From positions 434,001 to 498,000 of the forward strand of contig CAVSAJ010000001.1 in the NCBI GenBank assembly GCA_963725895.1: a stretch of 64,000 nucleotides of DNA, given 5' to 3'. This DNA is from Bog-473 sp963725895 (lineage in GTDB: Bacteria; Actinomycetota; Acidimicrobiia; Acidimicrobiales; RAAP-2). The notes below the pieces were generated by a model. It searched no databases. It was not told the DNA's origin and saw nothing but the letters and a program-made list of their open reading frames with translations. Position numbers and translations under genes: made by a program. Shown piece after piece: positions 36,736 through 46,005 of this stretch; the stretch's first letter is position 1; every line of letters begins with the position of its first letter.

Positions 36736-37134
36736 ATGTTTAGAAAACCGGCCCTGCAGTTCAACACGACCATGGGTGACGAACCGACCGCAGTCAATTG
36801 GCGAATCAGGGCGATGACGGTCCTCCACCGCGTCACGGCGGCGGAGCGGCGCTTCGCTGCATCAGTGAGGGTGAACAAGGTCACGATGCTGGCGGCCGCG
36901 GACGAGTTGGAGGCGGCGACCAGGGACGCCAAGGCGTGGGTGGCAGTGAACCCGTGTCCGGATCCCAAGCTGGAAGCTCACGTAGCCTGGATGCTCGACA
37001 CCTGTGTCGAGGTCGCCCTGACCGCTCAACGTGCTGTGACCGGCCCCTTCGCCAACGTGGAGTTGGTCATGGAGCGTCTCGGCAACCTGTTGGCCGTCAT
37101 CGACTTCCACGCGCAAACGCTCGACAGCTGGTAA
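36736..37134 (+). CDS. Helical hypothetical protein, 132 aa
   Basis: ATG 36736 (MFRKPALQFNTTMGDEPTAV) begins a mostly helical protein (ADELEAATRDAKAWVAVNPC and VELVMERLGNLLAVIDFHAQ). No domain is recognised. The codon use is GC-rich at third positions, consistent with coding. It is followed by a strong hairpin at 37399. Confidence 0.45.
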   Translation: MFRKPALQFNTTMGDEPTAVNWRIRAMTVLHRVTAAERRFAASVRVNKVTMLAAADELEAATRDAKAWVAVNPCPDPKLEAHVAWMLDTCVEVALTAQRAVTGPFANVELVMERLGNLLAVIDFHAQTLDSW

Positions 37135-37398
37135 ACGATCCTCGTCGCGGCTTTCGTGCCGGATCTGCCCTGGCGGCGGATGCAGAGGCAGTGGGGCGCG
37201 GTGACCGGACCTCCCAGCACTCCCCCCAAATCACCGCGCCCCTCCGAAACACATGTTGGTCTAGCGCGCGGCGCGATCGATAGGGCCGTTCGAACCAACC
37301 GTTTCACAACACAAGGACAACTGGCAACGTACGGACAACACATCGTGCATCGGAGCTGCAACGAGTCGGCGAGCGTGAACGCAGCACAGGAATAAAGG

Positions 37399-37435
37399 AA
37401 GGGGCGGTGGCGGTCCCCCCCGACCACCGCCCCTT
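37399..37435. terminator. Strong stem-loop terminator
   Basis: aaggggcggtgg (37399-37410) pairs perfectly with ccaccgcccctt (37424-37435), a 12-bp stem with a 13-nt loop. It separates the accessory gene cluster from the CAP-domain gene. No U-run follows, but the AA/TT ends of the stem are symmetrical, so it could act in both directions. Confidence 0.72.
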
Positions 37436-37661
37436 CACGTGACATGGTGTGCGCAGCGCATCCCGTCGAACTAGAGCCGTTCGACACCAACAACATCAAC
37501 GGGAACACAACGCCGCGCCCATCCAGCGGCGTCAGTCCGGTCTGGGGGACGGCGCAAACAGCCCACAATTCAGCGGCCGCACCCTCGGCCACACGACCCC
37601 GAAAATGTTACGTTGCCCCGGCTGATCCCATTTCCTACGCGCAAGAGGGGGGCGAACGGAG

Positions 37662-40130
37662 ATGCGGCACCATTCGGGCGTGCGCGCCGGGTCGAGTTCG
37701 TTGGCGCGCGCGACATTCGCGCTCGCGGCTGGGGTCGGTTCCGCGCTCATTGCGGTCAGCGTCGGTCCTTCAAGCTCAGACGCGTCACCCATCGTCCCGC
37801 CGAACAACCCTTCGGTCGACGTGCCACCCCAGGTGATCCCCGCCTGCACCACCTCTCCGGTTGACGACACCAGCGCCCAGTGCATCGACTCGGTTCTCCA
37901 CAACATCAACTATGCGCGTTCTCTGGAAGGTCTCGGCCCGATGGTTCTGCCCAGTACGTACGCCAGCGATACGGTGCCCGTGCAGCAGCTGATCATCGCC
38001 GACGAGGAGCGGGGTGACCGCGGACTTTCGGAATTCTCCGGCCTCGACCCCGCTCTGAACGCCGCGTCCCTGACTGGGGCAGAGAACAACCAAGACCCGC
38101 AACCACCAACTGGCTACACCTATACCTCGGGCGGTGCCAACTTCGCCCTGGATTACACGCCCCTCGGCGCCGACTTCGCCTGGATGTACAACGACGGGTA
38201 CGGGGGCACGAACGCCGAGTGCACCTCGCCCGGCAACGCCAACTGCTGGGGCCACCGCGACAACATTCTCGGGAACTGGACGACGACCGGCTCTCAGACC
38301 GCGCAGATGGGTGACGCCGACACCGCCTCGGGTCAGTATGCGCAGGAGTTCATGAACCAGACCGGCACGGCCGACTCGCTGGTCGACCCCGTCAACACCA
38401 GCTTGCTGCCAACACCGGCGACGGCGGCCGCGCCAGACGTCGTCCAGGTGCTGCCCGCCTCGACATCGACGACGGCGGCGGGGACCCCGGTCACCATTGA
38501 GGGCAACTACTTCGCCACGTCACCCGTGCCCCAGGTCTTCTTCGGCGGCGTGCCGGCGACCAACGTCCAGGTGAACTGGGACGGCGAGCTCACCGCTGAT
38601 GCACCGGCCGACCCCGCCGGCACGGCACGGGACACAGTCGTCGTGACGGTCAGCACCGGCGCGGGTTCGTCGAGCTCCTCGGGCTTCGCACAGATCAACG
38701 AATTCACCTACGCGCCGTCCAACGCGCCCTCCATCACGTCGATCACTCCCGCGTCGGGAGCGCAGGTGCCCTCGGGGAGCATCACCATCCAAGGGTCGAA
38801 CTTGGCGACCGGTGGCGCACCGATCGTCGACTTCGGGACCACCGTCAGCATCGGATTGAGCGGCAACTCGAACACTCTCACGGCCACCATCCCGCCGTCG
38901 GTGAGCCCCGGCACGGTGAACGTGACGGTCACGACGCCCGACGGCACGAGCGCGGTGTCGGCCGCGGTCGAGTTCTCCTACACCGGCAGCGGCTCGACCA
39001 CCGCGCCGAGCATCACCAGCGGCACCTCGACGACGTTCTCCTATGGGACCGCGGGCGTGTTCGACATCACGACGACGGGGACACCCGACGTCAGCTCGGT
39101 GACCGATACCGCCTTCGCCGGGTGTACGCCCTCTGCGCTGCCCGCCAGCATCCGTCTCCTCTACAACGGGGGGACCAACGCCACCGTCGAGGGCAGCCCG
39201 CAGCCGGGCGACGGGGGGACCTACACGGTCTGCCTCAACGCCTCGAGCGGCATCGCACCGGTGGCGACGCAGGCCTTCACGCTGGTCGTCAACGCCCCGG
39301 CTGCGACGCCGCCGCCCGCGCCACCTTCACCACCCGCCACGACGCACGGGTACTGGTTGGTCGGCTCCGACGGGGGCATCTTCACCTTCGGCTCTGCCCA
39401 GTTCTACGGCTCGACCGGCTCCCTGCACCTGCAGCGGCCCGTGGTGGGCATCACGCCCACGGCAGACCGTGGCGGCTACTGGCTCGTCGCCTCCGACGGC
39501 GGCATTTTCGCCTTCGGTGACGCCGGGTTCCACGGCTCGATCCCCGGCGCCGGCCTCAGCCCAGCTGGCTCGGGCCAGCCACACAGCCTCAACGCGCCCA
39601 TCGTCGGGATGGTGCCCTCGAGCGACGGCGGGGGGTACTTCATGGTGGCGTCGGACGGCGGCGTCTTCGCGTTCGGCGACGCCCGCTTCGAGGGTTCGTG
39701 TCCTGGCATCGGCGGCTGCGCCGGCTCGGCGGTGGCGGTCGTCCCCGACGCGACAGGCAACGGGTACTGGGTCATCACCAGCATCGGGGACGTCTACACG
39801 TTCGGCGACGCCGCCGATCACGGCGCACCTGGCGCGCAGAGCTCGTCGATCACCTCGGCCGTGGCCACGCCGAACGGGGGCGGCTATTGGATCCTCGACG
39901 GCGGCGGGCAGGTGTTCAACTTCGGCAACGCCGCCGCCCTCGGCAGCCTGCCCGCAGGCGCAGCCGGCGGCTTCGACCCGGCCTCGGCCATCTTCGAGAC
40001 GTCCGACGGTGGGGGCTACTGGGTCGCGACGGCGCTGGGCAAGGTGACGCCCTTCGGGGACGCGCCCAACGACGGGGACATGTCAGGCACGCACCTCAAC
40101 GGGCCGATCATCGCGGCGTCCGGCTCCTGA
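37662..40130 (+). CDS. Secreted CAP-domain protein with IPT/TIG domains and C-terminal GYWLV repeats
   Basis: This is an 822-residue exported protein. A signal peptide (ARATFALAAGVGSALIAVSV) precedes a CAP/SCP-type domain (about residues 60-215: CIDSVLHNINYARSLEGLGP, YLxx-type Asn/Gly-rich segment and NCWGHRDNILG). Two IPT/TIG immunoglobulin-like domains follow (about 255-440, each with P-S-I-T-S-I-T-P or V-x-P-A-S-T-S openings), then another beta domain. The C-terminus has six repeats of about 45-60 residues with the core GYWLVASDGGIFAFGDAGF, which look like propeller blades. I know such repeats from envelope proteins of Acidimicrobiia. It probably attaches to the cell surface. No catalytic activity is assigned. 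Confidence 0.85.
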   Translation: MRHHSGVRAGSSSLARATFALAAGVGSALIAVSVGPSSSDASPIVPPNNPSVDVPPQVIPACTTSPVDDTSAQCIDSVLHNINYARSLEGLGPMVLPSTYASDTVPVQQLIIADEERGDRGLSEFSGLDPALNAASLTGAENNQDPQPPTGYTYTSGGANFALDYTPLGADFAWMYNDGYGGTNAECTSPGNANCWGHRDNILGNWTTTGSQTAQMGDADTASGQYAQEFMNQTGTADSLVDPVNTSLLPTPATAAAPDVVQVLPASTSTTAAGTPVTIEGNYFATSPVPQVFFGGVPATNVQVNWDGELTADAPADPAGTARDTVVVTVSTGAGSSSSSGFAQINEFTYAPSNAPSITSITPASGAQVPSGSITIQGSNLATGGAPIVDFGTTVSIGLSGNSNTLTATIPPSVSPGTVNVTVTTPDGTSAVSAAVEFSYTGSGSTTAPSITSGTSTTFSYGTAGVFDITTTGTPDVSSVTDTAFAGCTPSALPASIRLLYNGGTNATVEGSPQPGDGGTYTVCLNASSGIAPVATQAFTLVVNAPAATPPPAPPSPPATTHGYWLVGSDGGIFTFGSAQFYGSTGSLHLQRPVVGITPTADRGGYWLVASDGGIFAFGDAGFHGSIPGAGLSPAGSGQPHSLNAPIVGMVPSSDGGGYFMVASDGGVFAFGDARFEGSCPGIGGCAGSAVAVVPDATGNGYWVITSIGDVYTFGDAADHGAPGAQSSSITSAVATPNGGGYWILDGGGQVFNFGNAAALGSLPAGAAGGFDPASAIFETSDGGGYWVATALGKVTPFGDAPNDGDMSGTHLNGPIIAASGS

Positions 40131-40197
40131 GGCGGAGCGCGCTCCGGCGCGTTGGAATCTATCGTGGGGTGACGGACCGACCTCCAGGGAGGCAGAC

Positions 40198-40992
40198 ATG
40201 GGTATCTTCCAACGGGCGCACGACATTGCGCAGGCGAAGGCGAACAAGGCGCTCGACGCCGCCGAGAAGCCCGACGAGATGCTCGACCTCTCCTACGAGA
40301 AGATGCTCGAGCAGATCACCCAGGTGCGCCGGGCCCTCGTCGACCTCGCCGCGTCGAAGAAGCGGCTCGAGCTCCAAGAAGAGCAGTTCCAGCACAGCGT
40401 CGACCACCTCCAAGACCAGGCCAAGCAGGCGCTGCAGGCGAACCGCGAGGACCTGGCCAAAGAGGCGCTGTCCCGGAAGGCAGCGGCCCAGCAGCAGATC
40501 GACGAGATGGAGCCACAGCACCAGCAGCTGGACCAAGAAGAGCAGAAGCTCACGGCGACGCTCAACGCCCTGCAGAAGCGCGTCAACGACTTCCGCACCC
40601 AGAAAGAGACGCTCAAGGCCCAGTACACCGCGGCAAAGGCCATCTCGACGGTGGACGAGAGCGCGGCCGGTATCTCGAAGTCCGTCAACGACTCGGGCGC
40701 CTCGCTGCAGCGGGCCCAGGACAAGATCGCCACGATGCAGGCTCGCTCGGGTGCCCTCGACGAGCTCCTCGAGTCGGGCGTGCTCGAAGACGTCGGTGGC
40801 GGGACCGACGACATCCAAAAGGAGCTGGACCAGGTCGGCACCGACGCGCAGGTCGACGACGAGCTGGCCGCCCTCAAGGCGCAACTCGGCACGGGTGCGC
40901 CCGAGCCCGACGCCTTGACCGCCGCCCCCGCGGCGGAGTCTGGGGATGCAGAGGACTCTCCGAAGTCCGACGAATCGGCGCCCGCCACCTGA
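40198..40992 (+). CDS. pspA: PspA/IM30 family protein
   Basis: A phage-shock-protein-A homologue of 264 residues. It opens with an amphipathic helix (MGIFQRAHDIAQAKANKALD), then YEKMLEQITQVRRALVDLAA and a very long coiled coil up to residue 180. The C-terminal tail is acidic and Ala/Pro-rich, longer than in E. coli PspA. PspA/IM30 proteins polymerise on the inner membrane to maintain integrity under envelope stress. No PspB/C or PspF homologue is next to it. The gene directly follows the CAP protein in the same direction. Confidence 0.9.
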   Translation: MGIFQRAHDIAQAKANKALDAAEKPDEMLDLSYEKMLEQITQVRRALVDLAASKKRLELQEEQFQHSVDHLQDQAKQALQANREDLAKEALSRKAAAQQQIDEMEPQHQQLDQEEQKLTATLNALQKRVNDFRTQKETLKAQYTAAKAISTVDESAAGISKSVNDSGASLQRAQDKIATMQARSGALDELLESGVLEDVGGGTDDIQKELDQVGTDAQVDDELAALKAQLGTGAPEPDALTAAPAAESGDAEDSPKSDESAPAT

Positions 40993-41039
40993 CCCGCCGC
41001 AGCGCGCCGAGGCCACGCACCCACCGCAGGGCGCTGCGC

Positions 41040-41996
41040 TCAGACGCCGGGGGTCTCGTCCACCAGCGTTGCCACGGCGTCCGCCAGCTCGGGGCCGCCG
41101 TCCTCTTGGACGAAGTGGCCCGCGCCGCTGATGGTGACGTGGGCCCGTCCGGCCGCGCCCGGCACGTGGGCCTGGAGCACCTCGGCCCAGCCGCCCGTCC
41201 CGGGGTCGCCGTCGGAGAACGCCGTGAGGAAGGGGCCCTCGAAGCCGGACAGCGCGTCCATGGTGCGCCGGTTCAGCCGCGCGCACGCGCTCGAGGGGGT
41301 GAGCCCCATCAGCAGCGGCAGCTGGCGCGGGCCGGCGCAGAAGGTCTCGGCGGGGAAGGGTGCGTCGTAGGCCGCCAGGACGGCGTCGGGGACGACCGAT
41401 GCGGTGGCCCCCTGGACGAAGAGGCTCGGCCGGAGCGGCATGAGCTCTTGGGTGAGCCGCTGGTAGTCGAGGAGCGCCGGTTCCACCGTCACCGTCCCGT
41501 CGGCGGCGGCGTGGCAGGCCCAGGCCAGCCGACCGGCCAGCGAGGGGTCGGCCGTGTGCAAGGCAGTGTTGGACGCGACGACTCGGCGCACGAGACCGGG
41601 GCGCGTACTGAGCAGCCCGAGCCCGAGCGGGCCGCCCCAGTCCTGGACGACGAGGGTGAGGTGCGTGAGCCCGAGCGCGTCGACGAACTGGGTGATCCAC
41701 TCGACGTGTGCCTGGACCGAGTGCGCGGTGCGCAACAGGGGCTTGTCGGAGCGGCCGAACCCGATCAGGTCGGGTGCGACGGCCCGCAGGCCCCGCGCCG
41801 CCAGGCCGGCGACCACGCGGCGATAGAGATAGCCCCACGTCGGTTGGCCGTGCAGCAGGAGCACCGTCTCGGCACCCGCCGGCCCCTCCTCGACATAGTG
41901 CATCCGCACCCCGGAGGGGAGCACCGCATATCGAGGTTGGTGGGGGAAGCCGGGCAGGTCAGCGAACCGCTGCTCGGGTGTGCGCACCAGCTCCAC
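41040..41996 (-). CDS. Haloalkane dehalogenase-like alpha/beta hydrolase
   Basis: The nucleophile elbow LVVQDWGGPLGL places Asp at the catalytic position with Trp beside it. LLLHGQPTWGYLYR holds the first halide-binding or oxyanion position. The final base is in ISGAGHFVQEDG. These features match haloalkane dehalogenases (DhlA/DmmA-type), which cleave carbon-halogen bonds hydrolytically, but related members are epoxide hydrolase or acyltransferase-like. The length (318) is normal. It diverges from the FAD-dependent oxidase downstream. Confidence 0.78.
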   Translation of the reverse strand: MELVRTPEQRFADLPGFPHQPRYAVLPSGVRMHYVEEGPAGAETVLLLHGQPTWGYLYRRVVAGLAARGLRAVAPDLIGFGRSDKPLLRTAHSVQAHVEWITQFVDALGLTHLTLVVQDWGGPLGLGLLSTRPGLVRRVVASNTALHTADPSLAGRLAWACHAAADGTVTVEPALLDYQRLTQELMPLRPSLFVQGATASVVPDAVLAAYDAPFPAETFCAGPRQLPLLMGLTPSSACARLNRRTMDALSGFEGPFLTAFSDGDPGTGGWAEVLQAHVPGAAGRAHVTISGAGHFVQEDGGPELADAVATLVDETPGV

Positions 41997-42040
41997 GTCG
42001 CTCAGTGTGGCGCACCGCTGGCACGCCGGCGGCGGGCCTG

Positions 42041-43214
42041 GTGGACTCGGTGCCCGTGAAGGGGGATGGACACGACGTCGCGGTGGTCGGGGCGGGCCTG
42101 GTCGGCCTGTCCCTCGCCTATGAGCTCGCGTGCCTCGGTGCCACGGTCACCGTGGTCGACGCCGCCCATCCTGGGCGGGCGACCGATGCCGGCGCCGGGA
42201 TCCTCTCGCCTGTGACCAGCCACGAGATGGACACCGCGTTGTGGCCCTTCCTGCGCCAGGCCGGCGCGCACTACCCGGCGCTTCTGGCGCGCCTCGCCGT
42301 CGAGGGCGCGGACATCGACGCCGCGGGGTACGGCGCGTGCGGGATCCTCTCGCTCGGCCTGCGGGCCAGTGAGGACGAGTGGTTCGCGCCCTTTGCCGAC
42401 GTCGTGCTCCGCCGCTCGCCCGGCGAGGTGTCCGAGATCACCCCCGAGGAGGCCGGGTCCCTCTTCCCACCCCTCGGGCCCGTCCACCGGGTGCTCCACG
42501 CGCCGCGATCGGCCCGGGTCGACGGGCGCGGCATGGCGGCCGCGCTGCGCGAGGGCGCCGTGGCGCGCGGCGTCGCCTTCGTGCAGGGGGCGGTCGAGGG
42601 GATCGAGGCGGACGGTGTCGCGGGCCCGGGCACGCGGCAGCTACGCGCGCTCTCTGTGACAGGCCACGGGCCGCTCGCCTGCGACGCCGTGGCCGTCGCC
42701 GGAGGCGCGTGGTCGCCCGCGGCGGGGGCGTGGTTCGCCTGTTCGCTCCCGGTCGGACCGACCAAGGGGCAGATCATCCACCTCGGTGTCGAGGGCGACA
42801 CGGGGGAGTGGCCGATCGCGCAGCCGCTGCTCACCCACTATCTGGTCCCCTGGCCCGGCGGGCGGGTCGCCTGCGGGGGCACGTTCGAGACCGGCGCCGG
42901 CTACTCGGTGCGCGTCACCGCAGCCGGCCTCCAGGAGCTGCTGCGCGAATGCCTCTCCGTCGCACCGGGGCTCCGGGACGCCACCTACCTCGAGACGCGC
43001 GTGGGGCTCCGGCCCACCTCGGCCGACGACCGCGCGCTCGTAGGCCGGGTGCCGGGCTGGGGCGAACGCGTGGGTCGCCACGGGTCACGGCGCGAACGGG
43101 CTGCTCCAAGGGCCGTACTCGGCGCGGGTGCTGGCCCACGCCATGGCCGACGCCGAGCTCCCGAGCGACGAGGCGCCGCTGCCGATGTCGTTCGACCCCG
43201 GCCGTTTCGCCTGA
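42041..43214 (+). CDS. FAD-dependent amino-acid oxidase (ThiO/DadA-like), one frameshift
   Basis: The Rossmann motif VAVVGAGLVGLSLAYELACL (FAD binding) lies near the start. DAGAGILSPVTSHEMDTALW, VDGRGMAAALREGAV and VGPTKGQIIHL are typical of the glycine-oxidase/D-amino-acid oxidase group. Near 43060 the frame changes. Removing one G gives VPGWANAWVATGHGANGLLQ, the expected second FAD-binding segment, and the frame continues to TGA 43212-43214. The insertion is therefore probably a consensus error. A separate ThiO is at 46002-47126, so this paralogue may oxidise a different amine. The start among GTG 42041, 42050 and 42056 is unresolved. Confidence 0.8.
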
Positions 43215-43283
43215 GAGCCGAGCGGACCGCGGCTCGTCACATCATCCACCTCGGCCCGGCGCGCTGCGGAGAGACTGGGCGCC

Positions 43284-44288
43284 GTGGACGGGCTCGTGAA
43301 CGTGCTGAAGGGGACGCTGCGCCAAAACGGCAGCGACACACCCGCCACCGAGGAGAACGTGCTGGCCGCGCTCGCCGGCACAGGGTTCTTCTGGCTGGAC
43401 CTCGACGAGGAGCCGGGTGACGGCACCGTGGCCGAGCTGCTCTCGGTCCACTTCGGATTCCACCCGCTGGCCGTGCAGGCGAGCGAGCGCTTCTCGCAGC
43501 GTCCCCGCATCGACGACTACGACAATTTCGTGTTCCTGGTCGCGCGGGGGGCGGACCCCGACCACACCGGTCAGAACGAGGTGCACTGCTTCTGGAACGA
43601 CCGCTACGTCGTGACCGTGCACCGGGGCGAGTGCGGCCCGATCGGCCACGTGCGCGAACGCATGGAACGCCATCCCGCGGCGCGCGAGCTGGCGGCACCC
43701 CAACTGGTCGTCGTCTACATGGTGATGAACTCGTTGGTCGACAGCTTCTTCCCGGTCCTCTCCGACTTCGACGACAAGATCGACACGCTGGAGAGCTCGA
43801 TCTTGGAGCGCCCGACGGAAGCCCAGCTGGGCCAGCTCTTCGACATGAAGCGCAGCCTGATGGAGATGCGGCGCGTCGTCGCCCCCGAGCGCGACATGAT
43901 GGCGAGCATCAACGACGGCGTCACCGACGTCCCGGGCATGACCGACGAGGCGTCGCGGTACTTCCGCGATCTCTACGACCACCTCATCCGGTTGGCCGAC
44001 CTGATCGACAACTACCGGGACCTGCTGTCGAGTGCGATGGACACCCACCTCTCGACCGTGTCCAACCGCCTCAACGTCGTGATGAAGCAGCTGACCATCA
44101 TCGCCACCATCTTCTTGCCGCTGAGCTTCCTGACCGGCTTCTTCGGTCAGAACTTCGCCTACCTCGTGCGATCGATTGCGCCGACGTGGACATTCTGGGT
44201 GCTCGGCGTCGGTCTCGAGCTCGCCGCGGTGGTGTCCCTTCTCATCATGTTCCGCAAGCGGGGCTGGCTGGGCGGGCCGACGGTCTGA
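43284..44288 (+). CDS. corA: CorA-family divalent cation transporter, GQN variant
   Basis: The N-terminal 220 residues are the cytoplasmic funnel domain (FFWLDLDEEPGDGTVAELLS, DYDNFVFLVARGAD). The long stalk helix ends with VSNRLNVVMKQLTIIATIFLPLSFLTGFFGQN. Two membrane helices follow. The usual GMN selectivity motif between them reads GQN, in FFGQNFAYL. This variant occurs in CorA relatives; its ion preference is not clear. CorA moves Mg2+ or Co2+. The 3' end overlaps the convergent patatin gene by 44 bp. Confidence 0.86.
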   Translation: MDGLVNVLKGTLRQNGSDTPATEENVLAALAGTGFFWLDLDEEPGDGTVAELLSVHFGFHPLAVQASERFSQRPRIDDYDNFVFLVARGADPDHTGQNEVHCFWNDRYVVTVHRGECGPIGHVRERMERHPAARELAAPQLVVVYMVMNSLVDSFFPVLSDFDDKIDTLESSILERPTEAQLGQLFDMKRSLMEMRRVVAPERDMMASINDGVTDVPGMTDEASRYFRDLYDHLIRLADLIDNYRDLLSSAMDTHLSTVSNRLNVVMKQLTIIATIFLPLSFLTGFFGQNFAYLVRSIAPTWTFWVLGVGLELAAVVSLLIMFRKRGWLGGPTV

Positions 44289-45738
44289 GGGGGGACGGGG
44301 CGCCGGGCAGCCACGGCGGGCGCTCCGCGGTGTGCACCTCGTAGTCGTTCCACCACGCCGCACAGCCCTCGGGGATCGGGAAGCCGAGTTGCTTGCGGCG
44401 GTCGACCAGCTCGCGAATCCGCTCCTTCTGCTCGCGCACCAACGCGAGGGTCCCGGCGTCGGCCCGGTCGGCCCGCCCCGCCGCCCACAGGGCCTCCTCC
44501 AGGCGCCAGGCCTCACGGCGCGCCTCGACGATGGCATGGGTGCTGTCCGCGATGTCGGCGCGTACTTGGGCGTCGCCCTCGGCCAAGAGGTCGGCGGCGC
44601 GCAACCAGCCGTAGTCCTTGTTGATGCGCAGGAGCCCGGGCTCGATCTCGAACAGGCCGACCACGTCGACCACGGGGTCGATGGTCGTCAATGTCGTCCC
44701 CTCGGGCAGCTGCACGCCGAGGTTCGCCTGCTGCCGCTCCGCTACGCCGATCATGCCCATGGCACGCAACCCGATGGCGCCCGCCGGCGCGTCGGCGTAG
44801 TCGCGCTCGTCGCGCGGCATAGCGAGCGGCACCGCGACCACCGCGATGATCCGGGTCGCGCCGAGCGCGGCGGCCGCGCGCACAGGGATGATCTCGACGA
44901 CGCCACCGTCGACGTAGTCGTCACCGGCCATGTGGCGCGGCGGGAAGACCATGGGCACGCTGGCCGACGCGATGGCGCCCTCGACCACACCGACCGGACC
45001 CGCCGACTCACCGGGGGCCGGCGTCCGGGCGTCTGATTCCACGATGGCGCCGTGCTCGGTCACGAAACGCAGCACGCCGGCGCGCAGCGCAACGACGGCG
45101 AGGCGCAGTTGGAGTCCCGGCCGGGCCACGAGGGCCGGGTCGACGGGCCGTACGACCTCGTCGCCGCCGTCACCGAGCGCCGCGGCCAAGGGCTCGAGGT
45201 TGAGCACCGAGCTCCCGCTCGTGCGCAGCTGGCGCCGGACCCGCGGCAGCCGGAGGCCGGCGCCGGCGAGGAGGCGCATGATGTGGCGCTGCCGCTTGCG
45301 CCGGGCCTTGCGGGCCTGTCGCCGCTCCCGGCGATCCGAGGTGCTCGGCGGCACGGTGTCGCGCCCGGCGAGCACGGTGCTCGGCGTGAGGGGGAACGGC
45401 GGGCGCGTCCCCTCGGTGAGCTCCTGGTGGATCTCGCGACCGAGCGTCGTGCCGTCGAGGGCGGCCAGCCACGGCTGCTTCCCGAAGATCTGGTCGGGGT
45501 GGGTCCACGCCAGGACGTCGCGCTCGAGCTCGTCGACGCGTGCTTCGAATTCGTCGCGCGTGCGGGCCTGCGACAACACGGTGGCCGCGATGGCGCCGGC
45601 CGAGGTGGCCGCGACGACGTCGGGCACGATGCCCTCGACGCCGACGAGGTACTGGAGCACGCCCACCTCGAAGGAGCCTTTGGTGCCGCCGCCGGCGAGG
45701 ACGAACGCGGTGGGGCCGGTGCCGGGGGACGCAGGCAT
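44245..45738 (-). CDS. Patatin-like phospholipase
   Basis: The patatin signatures are clear: oxyanion loop AFVLAGGGTKGSFEVGVL, nucleophile elbow AATSAGAIAATV (GxSxG-like, TSAG) and the catalytic Asp in DYVDGGVVEIIPV. The middle contains a basic stretch RRERRQARKARRKRQRH, an insertion of unknown use. Patatins hydrolyse acyl esters of phospholipids or other lipids. The start is ATG 45738 (MPASPGTG). The C-terminal 15 or so residues overlap the corA end on the other strand. Confidence 0.87.
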   Translation of the reverse strand: MPASPGTGPTAFVLAGGGTKGSFEVGVLQYLVGVEGIVPDVVAATSAGAIAATVLSQARTRDEFEARVDELERDVLAWTHPDQIFGKQPWLAALDGTTLGREIHQELTEGTRPPFPLTPSTVLAGRDTVPPSTSDRRERRQARKARRKRQRHIMRLLAGAGLRLPRVRRQLRTSGSSVLNLEPLAAALGDGGDEVVRPVDPALVARPGLQLRLAVVALRAGVLRFVTEHGAIVESDARTPAPGESAGPVGVVEGAIASASVPMVFPPRHMAGDDYVDGGVVEIIPVRAAAALGATRIIAVVAVPLAMPRDERDYADAPAGAIGLRAMGMIGVAERQQANLGVQLPEGTTLTTIDPVVDVVGLFEIEPGLLRINKDYGWLRAADLLAEGDAQVRADIADSTHAIVEARREAWRLEEALWAAGRADRADAGTLALVREQKERIRELVDRRKQLGFPIPEGCAAWWNDYEVHTAERPPWLPGAPSPLRPSARPASPACGT

Positions 45739-45789
45739 CGATCGATTCTGGCACCGGGCCCCGGTGCCGACCAAGACCGTCTGGGCCGC

Positions 45790-46005
45790 TCAGCCGCCGG
45801 CGGCGGCGCTCACCACCTCCACCAGGGAGCCGGCCCGGGCCGGCGTCGTCGCCCATTGCGAACGCGGCACGACGCAGCGGTCCACCGCCACGGCGACCCC
45901 CTTCGGGTCGTCGTCGGCGAGGAGCGCAGCAACCACGTCGGCGATGGTCGAGCCGGGGCCGACCTCGAGGGGCGCTCCGTTGACCACGAGGGCGATGGCG
46001 CTCAC
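45790..46005 (-). CDS. thiS: Sulfur carrier protein ThiS
   Basis: A ubiquitin-like 71-residue protein ending in Gly-Gly (SAAAGG), as needed for thiocarboxylation by ThiF. Its GTG start overlaps the thiO stop as GTGA. It carries the sulfur used in formation of the thiazole ring of thiamine. The opening VNGAPLEVGPGSTIADVVAA is typical. Confidence 0.9.
   Translation of the reverse strand: MSAIALVVNGAPLEVGPGSTIADVVAALLADDDPKGVAVAVDRCVVPRSQWATTPARAGSLVEVVSAAAGG

Noticed and set aside
39346..40110. Tandem DNA repeat or CRISPR-like array
   Set aside because: The periodicity is at protein level only (GYWLV..DGG); DNA units are diverged and of unequal length, inside one gene.
40159..41838. A 559-residue minus-strand frame
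   Set aside because: It covers pspA antisense and runs out of frame through the haloalkane dehalogenase gene; composition is Arg/Pro-rich without motifs.
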